From contig NC_083602.1 of assembly GCF_029168945.1 (NCBI RefSeq), forward strand, positions 64,376,600-64,440,599: a stretch of 64,000 nt of DNA. The letters are read 5' to 3'. The stretch is from Cannabis sativa. Taxonomy: Eukaryota > Streptophyta > Magnoliopsida > Rosales > Cannabaceae. Positions 55,101-64,000 of the stretch are shown one piece after another; position 1 is the first letter of the stretch, and each line of letters begins with the position of its first letter. Under the pieces are notes generated by a model, which ran no database searches, had not been told where the DNA came from, and saw nothing but the letters and a program-made list of their open reading frames with translations. The translations under genes and the position numbers were made by a program.

Positions 55101-56454
55101 ATTAGAATACGGTATCTCATACTCAGTACATATTTTTTATCAAACCCTAAACTATCATAGTTTTAGTTTTCCTTGCCAAACCAATTAGTCAAAGCCTCAT
55201 TCTTCTTCATGGTTGCTCCTCTCAAACCTTCCACACTTCTTCTTATTTTTCTACCTTCATTCTTAAAGTTTTGGATTTATAATCAAGACTTGCGGGCTTG
55301 AGACATCAAATAGAAAGTTGCGAAGAGGTATGAAATATTTTCTTGCTCAATAATGCTAAATGTTATCTAAGGTTCGGACCTATTATATTTTTCGTTTTTA
55401 GAAGAAAAAACAAGTTTCAGTAAAGTGATGATATCTCTCTTGATATTGATCCGTTTTTAGAGATTTTTGTATCGTTGGAAAGCTTATTTGATGATCTAAA
55501 ATTTTTATCAAGAAACGAATAACCATTTCGGTGTTCTTCTAAGTCGAAAATTATCATCTTTCTGCCGTGGTTGTAATTTGTTTTCTTTATATTTCCAGAA
55601 AAAATACTTTCACTTAAAATACAATAACTTTCTCAATTCTCATCCATTTTTATTGATATATATGTGGTTTTAAAGCTTATTAAATTTCCCATAAGTTTTA
55701 TGAAGAAACTGTTTGTTAATTCGAAGTCATACTATGTCAAAAAGTTAGTTTTGTTTCAATATCATGTGATTCGTTTCTAGAATCTTGTTCTTGCAAAACT
55801 GTTTTGGTAAAATTATAATATCTCTTTGAATATAATTCCAATTTCAAAGATTTTGGTATCATTGGAAAGGTAGTTTAATATCCTAAAACTTTGATGAAGA
55901 TGTTATCTTCTAGTTCTGAACCACTTAATGTCAAAAGTTTGTATTTTTTCTAATTTGTGTAATTCGTTACTCCATATTTCTTCTTAGAAATAGTTTCAGT
56001 AAAACAATCATAACTCCCTCAGTTTTAATGGATTTTTAATGATCTTTATATCATTGGAAAGATAATGAAATTTCCTATAATTTTTATGAAGACAACTTTC
56101 ACTGAATTAGTATAGTTGTTGGTCAAAAATAGTGATCTTTCTGCTGTACTGTAAGAGTACGAATTTTAATGTTAGGGCCTTGAACCATGTGTTGTTATAG
56201 GTAGTAGTGACGAGATAACAAGTCTTAAGCAGTAGGATTTGAGGATCTTGTCCTCAACAAGAAAATTCATTGAGATGCTTGGAGTAGCAAGAAGATGTTC
56301 TTAACAGCTGAGGTAAGAAGAGTGGACATCTGTGCACAGGGTGTATGTTGAAACATACAACTATATTATGGGTTTGTATTTACATGTTTTATGGTAGATT
56401 GTTGTTTTATGCTAATGTTATTAGTGTGTGATAGTGATAAGGCTTTTGACTGTT

Positions 56455-56807
56455 TGTGTGAGGATAGCACTTATAGGATAGGTTTTCTGCTGCTGGTGTG
56501 AGCATAGCACTGTAGGATATATTTTTGGCTGCTTGTATGGGTTTACTTGCAGGTTATCCTATCATGGGTGAGTACAGCTTGTGATAAGGGATTTCCCTAT
56601 TGGATGCCGAGTGTGAGAACAGCACAAGGCAGGGCAAGTTACACTTTATGTCTGATCAACATGAGTGGGAGTAGATTATCGTATGTGAGGACAATGTGCG
56701 ATAAGATACTATGCGTTATGTGTGTGAGTATAGCATGCATTAAGATTACACTGTGATATGATGTTGTATTGTATGTGAGAATAATGTGTGATATGACATG
56801 TTGTTAT
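56455..56807. repeat. GTGAGNATAGCAC-type direct repeats in TK3
   Basis: At least seven variants: GTGAGGATAGCAC, GTGAGCATAGCAC, GTGAGTACAGC, GTGAGAACAGCAC, GTGAGGACAATGTG, GTGAGTATAGCATG and GTGAGAATAATGTG, spaced about 40-60 bases apart. Palindromy is weak. Confidence 0.65.
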
Positions 56808-58698
56808 TGTTGGAAGTTATTTTACCAGGAACTTAGATCTACTCACAAGTATGTTGATTTAACAACCTAAATATGAACTTCTAAAACGATATGAAATTAA
56901 ACACATAAGAGTATCAGAAATCTTACGTTACCCAGGATCGTTAAATTTAATATATATGTCTCCTCCCACTCGGATCTCTAACCCCTTGATTCCTCTCTCG
57001 TAGCAGTATAATCAAGATCCGAGCTCGAAAGTCCTTCTTTGTTATCTCCCGAAATCTACACAAAGCCTTCCTCACTATGATTGAGGTATTACTTGATGTG
57101 TGTGGGCACTACTCTAGCACTCATACATTTCGAAACAAGAAGGAATAGAGAGAGAGAGGGTGGCGGCTCGGAGAGAATTTTCTCGAGAGAAAATTCTTTC
57201 GGTATAATCGTGAAAAGGTTGTACAGATGTGTGAAACTCTGAAGCCTTTGCCTTCTATTTATAGAAGACCACCAAGGGCTATGATTGACATTTTGAACTG
57301 AGAAAATCAAAGGGAAAAGGAAGGTAAAGGGGCCGGCCTAGGCAATGTGGAAACAAGGCTTGCCTCTTTTCCAACTTTCCTTTTCCTACACTTGATAGTT
57401 TCCCTTTTTGTGAAAAATTGCCAATTCCATTGTTCAACCATATTAATGATCAATCTAATTATTTAATAATTAAAAATAATTATCAAATAATATATTATCA
57501 TTTATTTTATTAATAATGAAACTAATTAAAGTTTCCTAATTAATAAATATGCCCTTCAAAAACTCTATTTACTGTTTTGCCCTTAATAAGTGCTAAATTC
57601 TCAAACTGACAAGTCTATCTTGAGAATTTTTAATTGATTAATTAAAATCAATTAAATGAGTCATACAAGTAATATCATCTCAACTAGTGAGGGGACCATG
57701 GGTCTATATATCCGAGCTTCCAATAATGCTGCATCTAGAATTTACCACTTAAATTCACCGACTTATTAATTCTTCGTTGAATCCACACATAGAACTCGTA
57801 ATTGCACTCGCATATAGAATGCTCTATATGTTCCACCATATAGACACATTATTAGTTATCCATTGTTATAATCCTAATGTGATCAATGATCCTCTATATG
57901 GATGATCTACACTGTAAAGGGACTTAAATTACCGTAACACCCTACAATGTATTTTATCCTTAAAACACTTAACCCTGTATAAATGATATTTCAACTAAGT
58001 GAAATGAGTACTCAATCATTTATCTCGTTTGGTTAAGCTCGAAGGAAATCACCCTTTGCTTACTATTCGCCACATAGAAGCTATAGATTCCATATTTATG
58101 TTAGCGCTCCCACTCAATCGCACTACCGTGTTCCCAAAATGTATGTATTGCCCAGACTAAAGTTTTAGGCTTAACTAACAAATCAAAGAACACGAATAAC
58201 ACTCTTGAAATTAAGCCTAACCATATCAGGATTTAGATCATGTGATCTAGGATCAACTTATGATATTGAATTGAATAGATGTTTACGGTAAGTTTCAAAA
58301 TCTAATTCAAAGTTCAATATCGGTCCATTCCAATGCATACTCCATGCATCCAACCTGAGCTTTACTTTAACCTATGTTCTGGAAAGAACATAACATTTCT
58401 CCAAATGTAAGTAAACTCTGTTGTAGATTGTCATATCAGTGAAACCCAGTGTTCTGATAAATCTAGGAATACTTTATTCACATAGTCATGTTTATTTTCC
58501 ACTGTGTTGACAACACAATAAACATGTTCAAGTATGTGAAAAGGGTTTGGATGAATTTATAAATCAAATAGACAAGCAATTGATTAAGTGAACCAAAACT
58601 TACACAAGTGAATGAAAAATTACTTCTGTTACTTTATTGATATAGAATAATCTGGATTACATTGAAACAGAGTTTTATTTAGGGCATAAAACCCAACA
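56808..58698 (-). mobile_element. A6: solo LTR of family A, reverse
   Basis: 1891 bp from TGTTGGAAG to AACCCAACA, with TSD GTTAT (56803-56807 and 58699-58703). No internal DNA. It is the innermost layer of the right-hand stack (six deep) and close in sequence to the A3 LTRs. Confidence 0.92.
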
Positions 58699-60724
58699 GT
58701 TATATGTATGCAAATATGGTATGAATTGATTTGATGTTGTGATATTGTTATACTTATGACTATGTTATCTGGTTGGGGGGGGTTATGTCCTACATAGCTC
58801 TTCTTACTGGGCGTTAGCTCACGGGTACTCTGTGTGCAGATAAAGGCAAAACTATACAGTGAGGGTGGCGAGCTCGAGGCATGGATTACATGTTAGGGGA
58901 TTGTCACGATGTTTTGGTTTAAAAATATTTCATTAAAGATTATGATTCAAATAGTTTTTGTAAAGCTTTATATTTTAAGGTTATGAATAAATAAATATTT
59001 TGTTTTAAAAATAATGAGATCTCATGCTTAGTTATTTTTCATTAAAGAAGTCTTTTATTGTCTTTATCTTAAATGATTTTAAACGGACTAGCTAGTGTGA
59101 CGTCTTGGGAAATCGGGGCGTTACATGGGCACTCACTCATTCACTATAGGCTCGATTTAGAAGAGAGGAAGATAGAGAGAAGGTGGCGGCTAGGGTATAG
59201 GAAGAAGGCTTTGAATTTTTATCTGAAGGAATGAGATGCATCATCTTTTCATGAAGCCATCACTACCTATTTATAGGAACCACCTAGGGTTAGGTTAGAT
59301 TTATTTGTCATTAAAATAATGAAAAAATAAATGGTAAATTCCAAACATAGTGGCCGACCATGATATGGATAATGGGCCCCACTTTACAATTTTGCCATTT
59401 TGTCATTTTTCCATCTCATTTTCTCAAAAACGCTAATTTTCCAATTTAACCACTTAAATGCCAATTCTAATTATTTAATAACTAAAAATTAATTATTAAA
59501 TAATATTGTCATGTAATATATTTATTAATTAGACTAATCAAAGTCTCTTAATTAACAAATGAACCCTAGAAACTCTTTCTTCACAATTAAGCCCTTGCTT
59601 AGTGAAAATTCATAAACTAGACATAGTCTAATTTTAGAATTATAAGTGATTAATCAAAATCAATTAACTGAGTCTTACAAGTAGTATTGTCTCAACTAGT
59701 ATGGGGACCATGGGCCTATATATCTGAGCTTCCAATAAGCAGACCCAGAATTTACTAAGTAAATTCACTGACTTATTAATTCCTTGTTCCATCCACTCAT
59801 AGAACTTTAAATTGCACTCTCAGTTATATAGAACGCTCTATATGTTCTACGATATAGATACGCTATTAGTTATCCATTGTTATAATCTCAATAATCAATG
59901 ATCCTCTATAGATGATCTACATTGTATAGGGATTAAATTACCGTTACACCCTTCAATGTATTTTATCCTTAAAATACTTAGCCACCTATAAACGATATTT
60001 CAGTGAACTAAACATAATCATTGAAATGAGTACTCAACCATTTATCTCTATTTAGCCAAGCTCGAAGGAAATCATCATTTCACTTCTATGTCTAGAAAGA
60101 AGTTATAGATTCCATATCTATGTTTAGTGCTCCGACTCAATTGCACTACCATGTTCCCAAAATGTACGTATCACCCTGACCAAAAAGTAGACTTAACTAA
60201 CAAATCAAAGAAGATGTATAATACTCTTGAGATTGAACCTAACCATGTCAGGATTAAGATCATTTGATCTATGATCAACTAGGTGATATTGAATTGAATA
60301 GATAAATAGATATTACGGTAAGTTTATCATATCTGATTCAAAGTTCAATATCGGTCCCTTCTGATGCATACTCCATGCATCCAACCCAAGCTTTACTTTA
60401 ACCAATGCCTTGGAAAGAACATAGCACTTATCCAAGGTGCAAGTAAACTATGTTGTAGATTATCATATCAATTAAACCCTGTGTACTGATAAATCTAGGA
60501 ATATATATTTAATCACATAATCTTGATTACTTTCCACTGTGCTGACGACACAATAAACAAGAATATAAATGTTATAAGGGTTTGTATGAATTTATAAATC
60601 AAATAAATGATAACATGAACCAAATTACACAATAAGTGATGAAAATACTTCTGTTTCTTTATTGATATGTAAAAGATAAAGATTACATTGAAATGGAGTT
60701 TTATTTAGGGCATAAAACCCAACA

Positions 60725-60740
60725 AACTCCCACTTGCACT
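60725..60740 (-). other. A5 polypurine tract
   Basis: AAACTCCCACTTGCAC on the plus strand, the reverse complement of the A3 PPT and its flank. Confidence 0.82.
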
Positions 60741-60779
60741 TATATAAAACAATCAGTACATTTTAATTAATCTTAAATT

Positions 60780-61354
60780 CTGACGGTGCTTTTTAAATGT
60801 AGTTCCATCCAAGACTTTGGTGAATGGATCAGCTAGGTTGTCCCCTGTGTCCACTTTTTCCACCAGTACATCCCCTCTTGCCCCATACTCTCTGATGATA
60901 TGTCTATATGCTTGCTTCTCTTGTGGCTTTGAGGCTCTTTACTGTTGGCTATGGCTCCAGTGTTATCACAAAGCCAAACCAGTGGTTTTTCCATTCCAGG
61001 GATGACACCGAGTCCTGTGAAGAACTTTCTAAGCTAGACAAGTTCTTTTGCAGCCTCTGCAGCTATGTATTCTGCCTCCATGGTAGAGTCTAAATTGCGG
61101 TTTGTTTAGCCTACGGGATTTAAAGCACCACCCTTGTAGACTAACACGAATTGCCTTGTACTTTTCAAGTACTTCAAGATATGCTTAACAGCATTCCAAT
61201 GTTCCTGTCCTGGATTTGTTTGATACCTGCTCACGATTCCTACTGCATAACAGATGTCAGGTCTAGTGCATAACATAGCATACATTAGACTCCCAACTGC
61301 AGAAGCATAATGAACCCTTCTCATGTCCTCTATCTCTTGAGGATCAGTAGGACA
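60780..61354 (-). pseudogene. A5 RNase H and end of RT
   Basis: Read in reverse from 61324: SAVGSLMYAMLCTRPDICYA and VGIVSRYQTNPGQEHW, then a break near 61106, then MEAEYIAAEAAKEL with a stop, then the HID/DNLADPFTK-type end of copia RNase H in two frames. A stop stands in place of a Gln at about 61353, before CPTDPQEIEDM. Lesions are few, so the pol died recently. Confidence 0.82.
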
Positions 61355-62587
61355 CTATTCCTTAGATAGACGGATACCAGATCTAGAAGGCATAGTTGCC
61401 CCTTTGGTGTTGGTCATTGAAAATCTCTCTAAAACCTTATCTATGTAGGTTATTTGAGAGAGAGCAAGGGATCTGTTCTTCCAGTTTCTAATAATCTGAA
61501 TACCGAGAACATAGGCAGCTTCACCCAAATCTTTCATTTCGAATTGAGTGTCTAGCCATTCCTTAATGTCAGTCATTTTCTTAACATTGTTGCCAATAAT
61601 CAAAATGTCGTCAACATAAAGGACCAGGAATACTACCACTTGGTTTTCCTTGAGTTGGTAAACACAAGGTTCATCTTCATTCTGAAGAAAGCCGTAGGTT
61701 TTGAAGAATTCATCAAACCTTTTGTTCTAGGAGCGAGAAGCTTGCTTGAGTCCATAAATGGACCTATTGAGTTTGCAAACTTTCTTTTCCTGCCCTGGAA
61801 GAACATAGCCTTCTGGTTGCTCCATATAGATGGTTTCTTCAAGAATTCCGTTAAGGAAAGCTGTCTTGACATCCATTTGCCAGATTTCATAATCGAAAGC
61901 GGCTGCTATGGAGAGAAGAATTCGGATGGATTCGAGCATGGCGACCGGACTAAAAGTTTCCTCATAATCCACACCTTCTCTTTGGGTGTAACCCTTGGTG
62001 ACCAGTCTAGCTTTAAAAGTTTCGACTTCGCCTCCAGCGCCTCTTTTCTTCTTGTAGACCCACTTACATCCGATTGGATGATAGTTATCGGGTGCGTCTA
62101 CATATTCCCAGACTTTGTTCTTTTTCATGGAATCCATTTCTGAATCCATGCCGTCTGACCATTGTTTCAGTTCTGGACTTGCCATTGCCTGTTTATAGGT
62201 TAATGGGTTGTCATCAATACCGTCACCAACGACCATATTGATTTCACCATCCAAGCCATAATGAGATGGTTTAGTAGAAACTCTCCCACTACAACGAGGA
62301 GCGGTGATCTTCTGAACAGGAACTTGAGTGGTAGTTCTCTCAGTTGTATCAACTTGTAAAGGTTCAACCGAGGAAGTGGGATTATCCTCTACTTGAGTAG
62401 AAGAGGATGGAACATTAGAAGGAGTTATATCTAAAAGAATTTCCTCCAATACTACTTTGCTTTGTGGTTTGAAATTCTTAATATAGTCATCTTCAAGGAA
62501 AGTGGCGTTTGTGGAAACAAACACTTTATCATCCTTGCGACTATAAAATAGTCCATCCCTAGTCTCTTTGGAATTTCCAACAAACAT
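61355..62587 (-). pseudogene. A5 integrase tail and reverse transcriptase
   Basis: From 62587 leftward: an acidic linker (SSSTQVEDNPTSSVEPLQVD), then RT with WSDGMDSEMDSMKKNKVWEY, GCKWVYKKK, QMDVKTAFLNG, YMEQPEGY and IYGLKQASRS. A TAG replaces a conserved Trp at about 61725. The same frame then goes on to FLVLYVDDILIIG (YVDD near 61610) and FEMKDLGEAAYVLGIQI. Apart from that stop the RT is whole. Confidence 0.88.
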
Positions 62588-63346
62588 GCAAACCTCAGTT
62601 CACTTTTCAAGTTTGCCATCTTTCTTTCTTAAGACATGAGCAGGGCACTCCCAGATTCTATAATGGCGTAAACTAGGTGTACGACCATTCCATAGTTCAA
62701 AAGGTGTCTTAGGGACTGATTTAGATGGAACAACATTTAAAATGTCGGTCACCATCTGAATTGCATGTCCCCAGAAGGATGTAGGTAGAGTTGAGTAGCT
62801 AAGCATGGACCTAACCATTTCCAAAAGCGTGCAATTTCTTCTTTCTACAACTCCATTTTACTGTGGAGTGCTAGGGCAGTCAATTGGGATTCAATGCCAA
62901 GTTCGATCAAATGATCTTTGAACTGCATATCCATATATTCTCCACCCCTATCAGTTCGCAAGATCTTTAAGGTTTTACCCAATTGGTTTTGAGCCAATGC
63001 TAGAAATTCCTGAAACTTTTCAAACGTTTCAGATTTCTTATGCATAAGGTAAATATGACCATATCTAGAGTAATTGTCAATGAAAGTGACAAAGTACTCA
63101 TAACTACCTCTAACTTTGACATTCAGTGGTCTGCAAAGATCCGAATGTACTATACCTAGTGGTTCTTTGGCACGCTCTCCCTTTGCAGAGAAAGAACGTT
63201 TTGTCATTTTGCCTTCTTGGCAAGATTCACAAACTGGTAATTCACCTAAGGTGACATTTTTCAATGGGCCACTTTTGGTTAGTCTGTGAAGTCTATCATA
63301 GTCTATATGACCAAGACGTAAGTGCCATAGATATGTTTCATCATCA
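62588..63346 (-). pseudogene. A5 integrase
   Basis: From 63346: a pre-integrase WHLRLGHI-type finger and CESCQEGK. The core follows with HSDLCRPLNV (first Asp) and LRTDRGGEYM (second Asp). Then a frameshift near 62890 and a stop (Gln to TAA) just before NGVVERRN (Glu). Next is the 62600-62824 stretch ([20 protein letters not shown] ... [20 protein letters not shown]), ending in TGA. The catalytic residues are all recognisable. Confidence 0.85.
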
Positions 63347-64000
63347 TTATCGATCTTTTGCTTTTTTGTGGTTTCTAGGTTTAGCTACTTTAAACAGTTC
63401 GTTATGAAGCGCAAATGGTTCGTCTGGTCTTAGAACATAAAGCCCCTGTTCCATGGATGCAACACAAATTTGAATGTCATTTCGAGAAATGGTAGAACCA
63501 GATTTCGAAAAATCTAATTTGTATTGTTGCAATTGTAAGCATGAAACAGAAATCAAGTTTCTACAGAAATTTGGAATGAATAAGACATTGTCTAATTCCA
63601 AAATTCTGTTTTGAAACTTGAGTTTGGATTTTCCTCTTGCTCTAACCGATACCATTTCGCCATTACCAACTTTAAGTTTCAACTCTCCAGATTTCAAATA
63701 ATTCCAGTTTTCAAGCAATTGCAATGAACAATTGACATGGTTTGTAGATCCAGAATCAAGAATCCAGATAGATTTATCATTCTCTAAAACACATGATTCA
63801 AAAACTAAAGCATCCATGCTTAATCGTTTTTGAATTATTGTTATTGCTAGTTCAATTTGTTGTGTAGGATAATCTGAGGAAGTGAAATAACTTTCTCTAT
63901 TCTTCTCAACTGAGCTTGAAGTAGTAGGATTGTCGGAGCTATGAACTTTTTGCTCTTCAGATTGAACAATTCCAAGCTTAGCTGCTTTTTGGAATTTTAT
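63347..64000 (-). pseudogene. A5 gag end and protease (continues past window)
   Basis: It is open from the window edge (64000) to TGA at 63347. The first ~60 codons are a Ser/Gln-rich gag-protease linker. The aspartic protease follows with IWILDSGSTNHV (DSGS) near 63765 and ISVSCLQLQQYKLDF. The frame breaks just before the pre-integrase finger (a run of A near 63360 is the likely cause). The ATG at 63817 is internal, not the start. Confidence 0.85.

Larger units (their letters stand above)
54496..59125 (+). mobile_element. TK3: solo LTR, Tekay/Del-like, carrying A6
   Basis: TGTAATACCC to GGGCGTTACA, with TSD TGGGC (54491-54495 and 59126-59130). Without A6 and its TSD it is 2734 bp, close to the TK1 LTRs. 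No internal region remains. A block at about 58805-58850 (CTTACTGGGCGTTAGCTC ... TGCAGATAAAGG) corresponds to 42594-42650 in TK2. Repeats built on GTGAGNATAGCAC lie at about 56455-56790, the place where TK1 and TK2 have palindrome arrays. Confidence 0.87.
54227..60724 (-). repeat. A5 3' LTR, split by TK3
   Basis: It begins TGTTGGAATT and ends GGGCATAAAACCCAACA on the plus strand. TK3 entered after ATGTGTGTGGGC (54495). Confidence 0.9.
54227..64000 (-). mobile_element. A5: coding family-A copia element, reverse, truncated by the window
   Basis: Its 3' LTR is on the left (54227-54495 plus 59131-60724, in all 1863 bp, split by TK3). PPT (60725-60740) and pol follow, running leftward from at least 64000. 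Gag, PBS and 5' LTR lie outside. It is inserted in the A4 leader. Pol is nearly complete but has several stops and two or more frameshifts. Its PPT and LTRs match those of A3, so A5 shows what a coding member looks like. Confidence 0.88.

Noticed and set aside
1..64000. tRNA, rRNA or host gene promoters
   Set aside because: No cloverleaf, rRNA core sequence or host gene start was recognised. The TATA boxes seen are in LTRs.

Overview
This is nuclear DNA of a flowering plant, probably a eudicot with a repeat-rich genome. The evidence is the set of plant LTR-retrotransposon lineages (Ale-type copia, Tat-type gypsy with two RNase H domains, chromoviruses) and a small insert of plastid rps7 and ycf2 DNA. 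No intact host gene is visible. The only non-LTR coding trace is the last 56 codons of a LINE-type RNase H domain at the left edge. Almost everything else is LTR retrotransposons nested inside one another.

Names used below. Family A is a copia family with ~1.87 kb LTRs, seen as A1 to A6. ALE is a short-LTR copia element. TAT is a Tat-lineage gypsy element. CR is a gypsy chromovirus. TK1 to TK3 are gypsy elements or solo LTRs beginning TGTAAT and ending GGGCGTTACA (Tekay/Del-like, ~2.7-2.9 kb LTRs).

The nest, read from target-site duplications (TSDs) and from sums of split LTR lengths. CR sits in the A1 LTR fragment (745-1026) and runs from 1027 to past 47554. Its gag is split by A2, a solo family-A LTR (reverse, 1963-43156, TSD CAACG). 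A2 holds TAT (3163-39596, TSD AATAT) and TK2 (40109-42972, TSD ATATT). The 5' LTR of TAT holds ALE (3243-8309) and A3 (8383-18476, TSD AGGTG), and its pol holds TK1 (reverse, 23454-32400, TSD ACCAA). The 3' LTR of CR is cut by A4 (from 47736). The leader of A4 is cut by A5 (reverse, from 54227 past the window end). The LTR of A5 holds TK3 (54496-59125, TSD TGGGC), which holds solo LTR A6 (56808-58698, TSD GTTAT). Depth reaches six levels.

Coding content. ALE has one intact 1486-residue gag-pol and two identical 284-bp LTRs, so it is the youngest insertion and perhaps still active. TAT has an almost intact gag-pol (one in-frame TAG; pol split by TK1) and an antisense, intron-containing accessory gene between integrase and the 3' LTR. 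CR and A5 carry pol genes broken by many stops. A3 and A4 have AT-rich leaders of 4 kb or more without long ORFs. A3 has a ruined pol although its LTRs are nearly identical, as expected of a non-autonomous element moved by a relative such as A5. LTR divergence (TAT about 1%, A3 about 0.75%, TK1 about 0.5%, ALE 0) agrees with the nesting order.

Most notable unexplained structure: arrays of short palindromes with compensating stem changes in the TK1 and TK2 LTRs; a chain of perfect hairpins and a duplicated conserved module in the family-A leader; a 65-bp copy of host flank trapped between the PPT and 3' LTR of TK1; and a chimeric plastid insert in A4.
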